Assembly: GCA_047605765.1 (NCBI GenBank)
Contig: JASGFB010000003.1
Coordinates: forward strand, 9,575-73,574
Direction of reading: 5' to 3'
From: JBGVSA01 sp047605765
GTDB lineage: Bacteria; Pseudomonadota; Gammaproteobacteria; Burkholderiales; Rhodocyclaceae
Length of the DNA: 64,000 nucleotides
Shown: positions 16,842 through 25,459 of the stretch, in pieces
Position numbering within the stretch: the first letter of the stretch is position 1
Layout of the letters: each line of letters opens with the position of its first letter
Notes under the pieces: generated by a model
The model's database searches: none
The model's input: the letters and a program-made list of their open reading frames with translations, nothing else
What the model was told of the DNA's origin: nothing
Program-made: the position numbers and the translations under genes

Positions 16842-19424
16842 TCAGATGCGCAGGCGTTCGATGAGATCGGATTCGAGCTGAACGGTCTTGCCGCTGTGAT
16901 CGAGCGCGGGGCCGCTGACCAGGAAGGTGTCTTCGGCGCGCTCGCCCAGCGTGGCGATCTTGGCGGTGTGGATGTTGATGCTGTGTTCGGCCAGGGTGTG
17001 CGCCACCGTGTACAGCAGGCCGGGGCGGTCGGCGGCGACGATCGACAGGATGAAATGCTGACCGCGCTCGTCCGGTTGCAGCGATACCGCCGGCATGATC
17101 GGGAAGTGCTTGAGCTGGCGCGAGATGCGTCCGTTGACGGGTTCGTCCAGGGCACCCTGGCGCGTCAGGCGATCGGTCAATTCGTGCTCGATCAGCGCGA
17201 TGACATCGCGGTAATCGGGCGTGTGGCCGGGGTCGAGGATGATGAAGCTGTCCAGCGCATAGCCGTGCGTGGTGGTGTGGATCTTGGCATCCAGGATGCT
17301 GTAGCCCATGCGACTGAAGAAGCCGCACAGGCGCGCGAACAAGTCCTTTTGGTCGCGCGTGTAGACCATCACCTGGAGGCCTTCTTCGATACGGCTCGGG
17401 CGCGCCTTGACCACGGGCGTGTCGCCATGCGGACGGTAGTACAGCATGCGCGTATGCCAGGCGATTTCTTCACCGTCGTGGCGCATGAAATACACCGTGT
17501 CGAGTTCCTTCCAGAAGGCGTCTTCGACGCCCTCTTGCAGGCCAAAGAAGCGCAGCCGTTCGCGTGCCTGTTGCTGGCGCTCTTCGAGACCCTGCGCCTG
17601 TTCCGGCGTGTCGCCCTGCAACAGCTTGCGGGTGATCAGGAACAGGTCTTCCAGCAGCTTGGCCTTCCAGCCGTTCCATACCTTGGGGCTGGTGCCGCGG
17701 ATGTCGGCATGGGTCAGCATGTACAGCGCAGCCAGGCGACGCTCGGTCTTGACCAGGCCGGCGAAGGCGCGGATCACGTCGGGGTCGGCCAGGTCCTGTT
17801 TCTGCGCGACCTGCGACATGGTCAGGTGATGCTCGACCAGCCATACCACCAGGTCGGTGTCTTCCTTCGAGAAACCATGCGCGCGGCAAAAGCGCCGCGC
17901 ATCGGCCATGCCCAGCTTTGAATGATCGCCGCCACGGCCCTTGGCGATGTCGTGGAAGAGGGCTGCCGTGTACAGCAGCCAGGGTTTTTCGCAACCGGCG
18001 AACAGACGGGTGAGCAGCGGGTATTCGTGGGCATGCTCTTCGAGCGCGAAGCGGCGCACGTTGCGCAGCACTTGCAGGATGTGCTGATCGACAGTGTAGA
18101 CGTGGAACAGGTCGTGCTGCATCTGGCCGACGATGCGGCCGAAAGCCGGGATATAGGCGCCCAGGATGTCGTACTGGTTCATGCGCCGGAATTCATGCGT
18201 CTGCCCGTGAGGTTCCTTGAGGATCTCGAGGAACTGCGCGTGGTTGGCCGGGTCGCGGCGGAAGCGGGCGTCGATGAGGGTGCGCCCGCGCCACAACGCA
18301 CGTAGCGTGCGTACGCTCATGCCTTGCAGTTCGCGATGCCGCTGCATGAGCAGGAAGGCTTCGAGCAGGGCGCTGGGATGGCGGATGAAGACCTCGTCGT
18401 CGACGATGTCGAGCAGTTCGCCCTCGACCTGGAAGCGCTCGTTGATCGGGCGCGTCTGGCTGGCTGCCAGCGGCTGATAGCGGGTGGCCAGGTTCTGCAG
18501 CAGGATGGTGTTCAACTGCATGATCTGCTTCGCCACGCGGTAGTAGCGCTGCATCGTGCGTTCGGACGCGCGCTTGCCTTTGGCGGCGGCGATGCCGAAG
18601 GCCTGGGCCAGGGCCTCCTGGAAATCGAAGATCAGCCGGTCTTCGCGCCGGTTGGCGATGTAATGCAGGCGGATACGCACGGTCTGCATGAAGCGCTCGG
18701 CACGGCGCAGCTCGGTGGCGGTGGCGATGTTGATCAGCCCGTTGCCCGCCATCTGCTTCCAGGTGGTGCCCAGGCCGGCCGCCAGCGATACCCACACCAT
18801 GACCTGCATGTCGCGCAGTCCGCCGGGGCTTTCCTTGCAGTTCGGCTCGAGCGAGTAGGGCGTCTGGTTGAAGCGGTTGTAGCGCTGTTCCTGCTCGGCG
18901 CGCTTGGCATGGAAGAACGCTTCGGAATCAAAGTCCGTGCACAGGCGCCGCGTGAAGGTCTTGTACAGCGTGCCGCTGCCGGTGAGGCGGCGCGATTCGA
19001 GCAGATTGGTCTGGATGGTGACGTCGTTGCACGCCTCCGACAGGCATTCGTCGATGGTGCGCACGCTATGGCCGATTTCCAGGCCGAGATCCCACAGCAG
19101 GCCGATGAAGCGTTCGATGTACTCGCGCAGGGCGGCGTCCGGCTCATCGGCCAGCAACACCAGGATGTCCACGTCCGAGTACGGGTACAGCTCGCCGCGC
19201 CCGTAGCCGCCGACCGCCACCAGGGCGGCACTGTCCGGCAGGCGGCACAGCGCCCACAGGTCGGCCAGTACGCCGTCGACCAGTTTGCAGCGCCCGTGCA
19301 GCACGCGTGCCGGGCGCGCGTCACTTTCGAATTCGGCGCGCAGGGCGCGTTGACCATCGACGAGCCGCGCGCGCAGCGCGGCCAGATCGGAGCGGGGGAT
19401 TTCCGCGCCTGCCGGGGCATTCAT
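16842..19424 (-). CDS. glnD: [Protein-PII] uridylyltransferase/uridylyl-removing enzyme
   Basis: An 860-residue bifunctional nitrogen sensor. The nucleotidyltransferase motif GGYGRGELYPYSDVD (72-86) supplies the metal-binding Asp84/Asp86. The HD hydrolase domain has FHDIAKGRGGDHS (His491-Asp492). Two C-terminal ACT domains (about 690-770 and 795-860) sense glutamine. It uridylylates PII when nitrogen is scarce and removes UMP when glutamine is high. The start lies 12 bases after the map stop, so the two are probably co-transcribed. Normal family length. Confidence 0.97.
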   Translation of the reverse strand: MNAPAGAEIPRSDLAALRARLVDGQRALRAEFESDARPARVLHGRCKLVDGVLADLWALCRLPDSAALVAVGGYGRGELYPYSDVDILVLLADEPDAALREYIERFIGLLWDLGLEIGHSVRTIDECLSEACNDVTIQTNLLESRRLTGSGTLYKTFTRRLCTDFDSEAFFHAKRAEQEQRYNRFNQTPYSLEPNCKESPGGLRDMQVMVWVSLAAGLGTTWKQMAGNGLINIATATELRRAERFMQTVRIRLHYIANRREDRLIFDFQEALAQAFGIAAAKGKRASERTMQRYYRVAKQIMQLNTILLQNLATRYQPLAASQTRPINERFQVEGELLDIVDDEVFIRHPSALLEAFLLMQRHRELQGMSVRTLRALWRGRTLIDARFRRDPANHAQFLEILKEPHGQTHEFRRMNQYDILGAYIPAFGRIVGQMQHDLFHVYTVDQHILQVLRNVRRFALEEHAHEYPLLTRLFAGCEKPWLLYTAALFHDIAKGRGGDHSKLGMADARRFCRAHGFSKEDTDLVVWLVEHHLTMSQVAQKQDLADPDVIRAFAGLVKTERRLAALYMLTHADIRGTSPKVWNGWKAKLLEDLFLITRKLLQGDTPEQAQGLEERQQQARERLRFFGLQEGVEDAFWKELDTVYFMRHDGEEIAWHTRMLYYRPHGDTPVVKARPSRIEEGLQVMVYTRDQKDLFARLCGFFSRMGYSILDAKIHTTTHGYALDSFIILDPGHTPDYRDVIALIEHELTDRLTRQGALDEPVNGRISRQLKHFPIMPAVSLQPDERGQHFILSIVAADRPGLLYTVAHTLAEHSINIHTAKIATLGERAEDTFLVSGPALDHSGKTVQLESDLIERLRI

Positions 19425-19436
19425 CGAAAACGTTCC

Positions 19437-20282
19437 TTATGCAGCGGCCGGATAAGCAAGCTTGACGTTGGGACGGCTGGCCACCCACGAAGGCGGCGGC
19501 GGCGAACCGGCCGACAGGGTGAGGACTTCGACGCCGCCGGGGGTGACCACCACGGTGTGTTCCCATTGCGCCGACAGCGAGCGGTCGCGCGTGACGATGG
19601 TCCAGCCGTCGGGCAGTTCGGAGATCGCCGCCTTGCCGGCGTTGATCATGGGCTCGATGGTGAAGATCATGCCTTCGCGCAGCTCGATGCCGGTGCCGGG
19701 ACGTCCGTAGTGCACCACCTGGGGTTCTTCGTGGAAGTTGCGGCCGATGCCGTGGCCGCAGAACTCGCGAACCACCGAATAGCCGGATTCCTCGGCCAGC
19801 TTCTGGATGACGTGGCCGATGTCGCCCAGGTGGGCGCCCGGCCTGACCTGGGCGATGCCCTGCCACATGCATTCGTAGGTGATCTGGGCCAGGCGCTTGG
19901 CCTGGATGCTGACGTCGCCGACGGTGAACATGCGGCTGGTGTCGCCGTAGAAGCCGTCCTTGGTGATGACCGTGATGTCGATGTTCAGCACGTCGCCACG
20001 CTTGAGCGGCTTGTTGTTCGGGATGCCATGGCACACCACGTGATTGAGCGAGGTGCACATCGACTTGGGGTAGGGCGTATAGCCCGGTGGCGCGTAATTG
20101 AGCGTGGCCGGGGTGGTGCCCTGGACATTCACCATGTATTCGTGGCCGAGGCGGTCGATTTCCTCAGTGGTGACGCCGGCCTGGATGTGCGGCGTGAGGT
20201 AGTCCAGCACTTCGGATGCGAGTCGGCAGGCGACGCGCATTTTTTCGATTTCGTCGGGGGTCTTGATGACAATGCTGCCCAT
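19437..20282 (-). CDS. map: Type I methionine aminopeptidase
   Basis: A 281-residue metalloprotease that removes the initiator methionine. Metal ligands are visible in NIDITVITKDGFYGDTSRMF (two Asp), the CGHGIGRNFHEEP His, TIEPM Glu and the late WEHTV Glu. The ATG at 20282 gives the standard MGSIVIKTPDEIEKMR start. After the usual VTPGGVEVLT end there is a roughly 25-residue Pro/Ser-rich tail (GSPPPPSW) not present in the E. coli enzyme. It is transcribed divergently from rpsB, the classic arrangement. Confidence 0.96.
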   Translation of the reverse strand: MGSIVIKTPDEIEKMRVACRLASEVLDYLTPHIQAGVTTEEIDRLGHEYMVNVQGTTPATLNYAPPGYTPYPKSMCTSLNHVVCHGIPNNKPLKRGDVLNIDITVITKDGFYGDTSRMFTVGDVSIQAKRLAQITYECMWQGIAQVRPGAHLGDIGHVIQKLAEESGYSVVREFCGHGIGRNFHEEPQVVHYGRPGTGIELREGMIFTIEPMINAGKAAISELPDGWTIVTRDRSLSAQWEHTVVVTPGGVEVLTLSAGSPPPPSWVASRPNVKLAYPAAA

Positions 20283-20390
20283 GCTGCGGCGCGTTCCATA
20301 GTTTTGTGGTAAGCGATCAAGGCTAGCGCGTTTGGACCCGGCGGGCAATGCGGCCAGCGGTGGCGCGCACCCGCCCGGGGCGCACGGTGC

Positions 20391-20420
20391 TTGAGGCTTA
20401 GGCCCAACCGCTGATAGAAT
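20391..20420 (+). promoter_or_regulatory. rpsB promoter
   Basis: TTGAGG (20391-20396) and TAGAAT (20415-20420) at 18-base spacing form a sigma70-type promoter about 195 bases upstream of the rpsB start. Confidence 0.6.
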
Positions 20421-20428
20421 AGCGGGCT

Positions 20429-20615
20429 AAGTCGGCTCGCAACTTCGTTTGTTCGATAGGATTTCTTCGGAAAGCCTGCCGGATAGGCAGTGTGGGGCGA
20501 TTAATTCGCACGTTCGCAAGCTAAATGGGTTCGCCCCCTGGGGCGATGGAGCCATGCCGGGAACACCGGCAGGCCTTGCGAGCGGAGGTCAAAACCCTGA
20601 AATTGGAGTACGTAA
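20429..20615 (+). promoter_or_regulatory. Long structured rpsB 5' leader, possible S2 autoregulation element
   Basis: The predicted transcript leader is close to 190 nt and can form at least three short hairpins: CTGCC-GGATA-GGCAG near 20478-20492, GCCCC-CT-GGGGC near 20533-20544, and GCCGG-GAACA-CCGGC near 20555-20569. It ends in a good Shine-Dalgarno (TTGGAG, seven bases before ATG). Autogenous control by S2 is known for rpsB-tsf leaders; that this leader works that way is inference. Confidence 0.45.
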
Positions 20616-21365
20616 ATGTCTGTCACCATGCGTCAGATGCTGGAAGCCGGTGTCCACTTCGGTCACCAAACGCGTTTCTGGAACCCCAAGATGGCCCCGT
20701 ATATCTTCGGCCATCGCAACAAGATCCACATCGTTAACCTGGAGAAGACCCTCCAGAAGTACAACGAAGCCATGGCGTTCGTGAAGAAGCTGGCTTCGAA
20801 CCGCGGCACCATCCTGTTCGTCGGCACCAAGCGCCAAGCGCGTGAAATCGTGGCCGAAGAAGCGCAACGCGCCGGCATGCCTTTCGTCGATGAGCGCTGG
20901 CTCGGCGGCATGCTGACCAACTTCAAGACGGTCAAGGGTTCGCTCAAGCGCCTGAAGGACATGGAACAAATGTTCGAAGACGGCTCGATCGAGCGTCTGT
21001 CGAAGAAAGAAGCGCTGATGACCCAGCGCGAACTGGCCAAGCTGCAAAAGAGCCTGGGCGGTATCAAGGACATGAACGGCCTGCCGGACGCCCTGTTCGT
21101 GATCGACGTCGGCTACCACAAGATCGCCATCACCGAAGCGCAGAAGCTCGGTATCCCGGTCGTGGCCGTGGTCGACACCAACCACTCGCCGGACGGCGTG
21201 CACTACGTCATCCCGGGTAACGACGACTCCTCGCGCGCCATCCGTCTGTACGCCCAAGGCGTTGCCGACGCGGTGCTCGAAGGCAAGAGCCAAGTGATCT
21301 CCGACCTGGTCGCCGCCACTTCCGACGAGTTCGTCGAAGTGCAAGAAGGCGCCGAACAGGCGTAA
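20616..21365 (+). CDS. rpsB: 30S ribosomal protein S2
   Basis: 249 residues with the S2 signatures LEAGVHFGHQTRFWNPKM at the N-terminus and DALFVIDVGYHKIAITEAQKLGIP in the middle, followed by VVDTNHSPDGVHYVIPGNDDSSRAI. A component of the small subunit. Strong ribosome-binding site TTGGAG. It is followed by two hairpins, the second a terminator, before tsf. Confidence 0.99.
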   Translation: MSVTMRQMLEAGVHFGHQTRFWNPKMAPYIFGHRNKIHIVNLEKTLQKYNEAMAFVKKLASNRGTILFVGTKRQAREIVAEEAQRAGMPFVDERWLGGMLTNFKTVKGSLKRLKDMEQMFEDGSIERLSKKEALMTQRELAKLQKSLGGIKDMNGLPDALFVIDVGYHKIAITEAQKLGIPVVAVVDTNHSPDGVHYVIPGNDDSSRAIRLYAQGVADAVLEGKSQVISDLVAATSDEFVEVQEGAEQA

Positions 21366-21381
21366 TGATGCGATGACACAG

Positions 21382-21441
21382 TGCCGCAACGTCCGGCCGG
21401 ATGTTGCGGCACGCACCGGCCCCGTCCTGGGGCCGTGTTTT
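21382..21441 (+). terminator. Tandem hairpins between rpsB and tsf, second a rho-independent terminator
   Basis: The first is a 15+15 base near-perfect inverted repeat (21382-21411, one G-T pair) with no T-run. The second has stem CGGCCCC (21417-21423)/GGGGCCG (21429-21435) followed by TGTTTTT. The tandem arrangement suggests attenuated read-through from rpsB into tsf, so that S2 and EF-Ts are made in different amounts. Confidence 0.75.
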
Positions 21442-21471
21442 TAGAAATTCAACTGTTTTCTGGGAGTTAGC

Positions 21472-22362
21472 ATGGCGGCAATTACTGCAAGCATGGTCGG
21501 CGAGCTGCGCGCAAAGACCGATGCACCCATGATGGAATGCAAAAAGGCCTTGACCGAAGCCGACGGCGACATGGTCAAGGCTGAAGAAATCCTGCGTATC
21601 AAGCTGGGCAACAAGGCTGGCAAGGCTGCCGCCCGTGTGACCGCTGAAGGCATCGTGGGTACGTACATCTCGGCCGACGGCAAGCTGGCCGCTATCATCG
21701 AAGTCAACTGCGAAACCGACTTCGTGGCCAAGAACGACGATTTCCTGGCCTTCACCAAGAACGTCGCCCAACTGGTCGCCGAAAAGAATCCGGTCGACGT
21801 CGACGCCCTGTCGGCCCTGCCGCTGGAAGCCTCGACGGTCGACGCCGTGCGCGTGGCGCTGGTCGGCAAGATTGGTGAAAACATCTCGATCCGCCGCTTC
21901 GTGCGCATCGACGCCAAGGGCGCGGTGGCGCAGTACATCCACGGCGGCGCCAAGATCGGCGTGCTGGTCGACCTGGTCGGCGGCAGCGAAGACCTGGCGC
22001 GCGACATCGCCATGCACATCGCCGCCAGCAAGCCCAAGGCACTGGATGCGTCGGGCGTGTCCGCCGAGCTGATCGACACCGAACGCCGCGTGGCCATCGA
22101 AAAGGCCAAGGAAGCCGGCAAGCCCGAAGCGATGCTGGAAAAGATCGCCGAAGGTACGGTGCAGAAGTTCCTGAAGGAAGTCACCCTGCTGGGCCAGCCC
22201 TTCGTCAAGGACGACAAGCAGACCATCGATCAACTGCTCAAGGCCAACTCGGCCTCGGTTGCCAGCTTCACGCTGTACGTGGTGGGCGAGGGCATCGAGA
22301 AGAAAGTGACCGACTTCGCCGCTGAAGTCGCTGCGCAGCAAGCTGCCGCGCAAGCGCGCTAA
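21472..22362 (+). CDS. tsf: Translation elongation factor Ts
   Basis: 296 residues with the EF-Ts N-terminal signature VGELRAKTDAPMMECKKAL and the second signature ETDFVAKNDDF around residue 79. It exchanges GDP for GTP on EF-Tu. GGGAG precedes the ATG. Expressed by read-through from rpsB and possibly from its own signals; pyrH follows 14 bases later. Confidence 0.99.
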   Translation: MAAITASMVGELRAKTDAPMMECKKALTEADGDMVKAEEILRIKLGNKAGKAAARVTAEGIVGTYISADGKLAAIIEVNCETDFVAKNDDFLAFTKNVAQLVAEKNPVDVDALSALPLEASTVDAVRVALVGKIGENISIRRFVRIDAKGAVAQYIHGGAKIGVLVDLVGGSEDLARDIAMHIAASKPKALDASGVSAELIDTERRVAIEKAKEAGKPEAMLEKIAEGTVQKFLKEVTLLGQPFVKDDKQTIDQLLKANSASVASFTLYVVGEGIEKKVTDFAAEVAAQQAAAQAR

Positions 22363-22376
22363 GGCGGAGAGTCCCT

Positions 22377-23090
22377 ATGGCCGCCGCGTATAAACGTATT
22401 CTGCTGAAACTCTCGGGCGAAGCCCTCATGGGCGATGACGCCTATGGCATCAACCAGAGTGTTGTATCGGGGATCGTTGCCGACGTTGCCGAAGTCTCAC
22501 GCCTGGGCGTGGAAGTCGGCATCGTCATCGGCGGCGGCAACATATTCCGCGGCATGGCGGGCGCGGCATCCGGCATGGACCGCGCCACCGCGGATTACAT
22601 GGGGATGCTGGCGACCATCATGAATGCCATGGCCCTGGCCGATGCCTTCCGCGTCGCCGGGGTGGTCGCTCGCGTGCAGTCGGCGCTGAGCTGCGATCAG
22701 GTCGTCGAGCCGTACATTCGCGGCAAGGCGATCCGCTATCTCGAAGAAGGCCGCATCGTGATCTTCGCGGCCGGCACGGGCAATCCGTTCTTCACCACCG
22801 ACACCGCCGCCGCGCTGCGTGGCGTCGAGATCGGTGCCGAGGTCGTGCTCAAGGCCACCAAGGTCGACGGCATCTACACGGCCGATCCGAAGAAGGATCC
22901 GACGGCCACGCGCTATGCGACCGTCAATTTCGACGAAGCCATCAGTCGCAACCTGCAGGTGATGGACGCCACCGCGTTCGCGCTGTGCCGCGACCAGAAG
23001 CTGCCGATCAAGGTATTCAGCATTTTCAAGCAGGGTGCCCTGCGTCGCGTCGTGATGGGCGAAGACGAAGGCACGCTGGTGCATATTTGA
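22377..23090 (+). CDS. pyrH: UMP kinase
   Basis: 237 residues of the bacterial hexameric UMP kinase type (amino-acid-kinase fold): KLSGEALMG near the start, GIVIGGGNIFRG for phosphate binding, GTGNPFFTTDTAAALR for UMP, and KVDGIYTADPKKDP. Makes UDP from UMP. It sits between tsf and frr, ten bases before frr, the conserved order. Confidence 0.98.
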   Translation: MAAAYKRILLKLSGEALMGDDAYGINQSVVSGIVADVAEVSRLGVEVGIVIGGGNIFRGMAGAASGMDRATADYMGMLATIMNAMALADAFRVAGVVARVQSALSCDQVVEPYIRGKAIRYLEEGRIVIFAAGTGNPFFTTDTAAALRGVEIGAEVVLKATKVDGIYTADPKKDPTATRYATVNFDEAISRNLQVMDATAFALCRDQKLPIKVFSIFKQGALRRVVMGEDEGTLVHI

Positions 23091-23100
23091 GGGGTGCAAG

Positions 23101-23658
23101 ATGATTCCCGAGTTGAAGAAGACCACCGAAAGCAAGATGCAGAAGTCCATCGAGGCGCTCAAGAACGACCTCGGCAAGGTGCGCACCGGTCGCGCCAGCA
23201 CGGGCTTGCTCGATCATGTGATGGTCGACTACTACGGGAACCCGACGCCGGTTCCGCAAGTGGCCAACGTGACGCTGCTCGACGCGCGTACGCTGGGGGT
23301 GCAGCCGTGGGAAAAGACCATGGTGGGCAAGATCGAAAAGGCTATCCGTGATTCCGACCTGGGCCTGAACCCCGCGACGATGGGCGACGTCATCCGCGTG
23401 CCGATGCCCGCCCTGACCGAAGAGCGCCGCAAGGATCTCATCAAGGTGGTGCGCGGCGAGGCTGAAAACGCCAAGGTCGCCGTGCGCAATCTGCGCCGCG
23501 ACGCCAACTCGTCGCTCAAGGACGCCGTCAAGGCCAAGGATATTTCCGAGGATGACGAGCGCCGTGCGCAGGACGACGTTCAGAAGCTGACCGACAAGTC
23601 GATCGCCGAAATCGATCGCATGCTGGCACAAAAAGAACAGGAACTGATGCAGGTTTGA
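23101..23658 (+). CDS. frr: Ribosome recycling factor
   Basis: 185 residues, the standard length, with KTRTGRAS-like segment KVRTGRASTGLLDHV, NPTPVPQVANV and the C-terminal long helix (DDVQKLTDKSIAEIDRML). It splits post-termination ribosomes together with EF-G. The 194-base gap to uppS holds no gene. Confidence 0.98.
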   Translation: MIPELKKTTESKMQKSIEALKNDLGKVRTGRASTGLLDHVMVDYYGNPTPVPQVANVTLLDARTLGVQPWEKTMVGKIEKAIRDSDLGLNPATMGDVIRVPMPALTEERRKDLIKVVRGEAENAKVAVRNLRRDANSSLKDAVKAKDISEDDERRAQDDVQKLTDKSIAEIDRMLAQKEQELMQV

Positions 23659-23852
23659 GGCCGGGAGCCGCCCTGATGCATGCCACTCTTCGCGCGCGGT
23701 GCTCGGGCGCGAGTGTGCGCGAGCGGCGGGGTTCCTCGATGGCGCACCCATTGCGGGCGGGAAGCTGCTTTCCGGCCCGCATTTGTTTTTTATGGGCCGC
23801 GCCGCGTTTAAGATTCGTTTTTCCGATTCGTCATCTCGCGTAGAGCCAGGTC

Positions 23853-24638
23853 ATGCCCTTATCGCGTTTCATCAGCTCCACACGCGAAATTCCGCCCACC
23901 CCCGCCATGCCGCGCCACGTTGCGGTGGTCATGGACGGCAATGGCCGTTGGGCCAAGAAGCGGTTCCTGCCGCGCGTGGCGGGCCACAAGCGTGGCGTCG
24001 AGACGGTGCGTGCCATGGTGCGCCGCTGCATCGATCTCGGTATCGAACACCTGACCCTGTTTGCTTTCAGTTCCGAGAACTGGCGCCGACCGGCGGACGA
24101 GGTGTCGTTCCTCATGAAGCTGTTCCTGCAGGCGCTGCGCGATGAAGTCAATCGCCTGCACAAGAACAACATTCGCCTGCGTGTCATCGGCGATCTGTCG
24201 CGTTTCGACGAAACGCTGGTGCGCACCATCCGCGAGGCCGAGGAAACCACCTCGCGCAATACCGCGCTGACCCTGTCGGTGGCGGCCAACTACGGTGGCC
24301 GCTGGGACATCCTGAATGCCGTCAACCGCATGGTGGCGGCGCAGCCGGACAAAGCCGCCGGCTATACCGAAGAAGACCTGGCGCCATACCTGGCGTTGGC
24401 CGACGCGCCCGAGCCGGATCTGTTCATCCGCACCGGTGGGGAAGAGCGTGTGAGCAATTTCCTGTTGTGGCAATTGGCCTACACCGAGTTCTATTTCACT
24501 CAAACGCTGTGGCCGGACTTTGACGATGACGCCTTCGACGAGGCGATCAAATCCTACCAACAACGCGAGCGCCGTTTCGGTCGAACCAGCCAGCAAGTGA
24601 TCGACGACGCCAATACCGGGCCCGTTTCCCATGCTTAA
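23853..24638 (+). CDS. uppS: Undecaprenyl diphosphate synthase
   Basis: 261 residues, cis-prenyltransferase fold: VAVVMDGNGRWAKKR (catalytic Asp28), FAFSSENWRRP, and RTGGEERVSNFLLWQLAYTEF. Makes the C55 lipid carrier for peptidoglycan and LPS. The usual RISNFLLWQ is RVSNFLLWQ, a conservative change. The stop overlaps the cdsA start by eight bases, so the two are translationally coupled. Confidence 0.97.
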   Translation: MPLSRFISSTREIPPTPAMPRHVAVVMDGNGRWAKKRFLPRVAGHKRGVETVRAMVRRCIDLGIEHLTLFAFSSENWRRPADEVSFLMKLFLQALRDEVNRLHKNNIRLRVIGDLSRFDETLVRTIREAEETTSRNTALTLSVAANYGGRWDILNAVNRMVAAQPDKAAGYTEEDLAPYLALADAPEPDLFIRTGGEERVSNFLLWQLAYTEFYFTQTLWPDFDDDAFDEAIKSYQQRERRFGRTSQQVIDDANTGPVSHA

Positions 24639-25440
24639 AGCACGCGTTCTGACCGCGTTGGCACTGGCGGCCGTACTGTTTGGCGCGATTTTCGCGCTGC
24701 CTCTCAAGCTGCTGGGCATTCTCGTCGGTCTGCTGGTGTGGTTCGCCGTCGGCGAATGGGCGCGTCTGGTGAAGATGGATCGTATGGGCGGCATGCTCTT
24801 CCAGACCGTGGTGGCGCTGCTGGTGGTCCGTTACGGCTTTGCCGATCCCACCGTCAACCGCGGCATGCTGATGGTGCTGATCTTCCTGTGCGCGCTGTCG
24901 TTCTGGATCCTCACCGCGCCCGGACTGCTCAAGATGTTCATGCCGCTGGGCTCGGGCTACGTGGCCTATCTGGTCGGCGCCACCATTTTCATTCCTGCGG
25001 GTATCGCCATGCTTTACCTGGCGGCCATCAGCCCCTGGATGCTGCTGGCTGCGCTGGTGCCGGTGTGGATCGCCGACATCGCCGCGTTCTTCGTCGGCCG
25101 CACCTGGGGCCGACGCAAACTGGCGCCCGTCATCAGCCCGGGCAAGAGCTGGGAAGGCGCCGCCGGCGCGGTGGTGGCGGTCGTCCTCTACGGCCTGATC
25201 CTGCGGGCTGCGGTGCCCGAGATCGGCGCCCGCATCGGCGTCCTCGGCATGGTAGGGGTGGCCCTGCTGTACACGGCCATGAGCGTGATCGGCGATCTGT
25301 TCGAATCGATGGTCAAGCGCCACGCCGGCGTCAAGGACAGCGGCAATCTGTTGCCCGGACACGGCGGCATCCTCGACCGCATCGACAGCCTGTTGCCCAC
25401 GCTGCCCCTGGCGGCGGCGCTGGTCGTCTGGCTGGGCTGA
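24631..25440 (+). CDS. cdsA: Phosphatidate cytidylyltransferase
   Basis: A 269-residue membrane enzyme with seven to eight hydrophobic segments and the family signature SMVKRHAGVKDSGNLLPGHGGILDR near the C-terminus, preceded by ISPGKSWEGAAGAV. Makes CDP-diacylglycerol for all phospholipids. Overlaps uppS by eight bases; dxr begins 19 bases later. Confidence 0.97.
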   Translation: MLKARVLTALALAAVLFGAIFALPLKLLGILVGLLVWFAVGEWARLVKMDRMGGMLFQTVVALLVVRYGFADPTVNRGMLMVLIFLCALSFWILTAPGLLKMFMPLGSGYVAYLVGATIFIPAGIAMLYLAAISPWMLLAALVPVWIADIAAFFVGRTWGRRKLAPVISPGKSWEGAAGAVVAVVLYGLILRAAVPEIGARIGVLGMVGVALLYTAMSVIGDLFESMVKRHAGVKDSGNLLPGHGGILDRIDSLLPTLPLAAALVVWLG

Positions 25441-25459
25441 GTCTTTCTAGCGGCATTCC

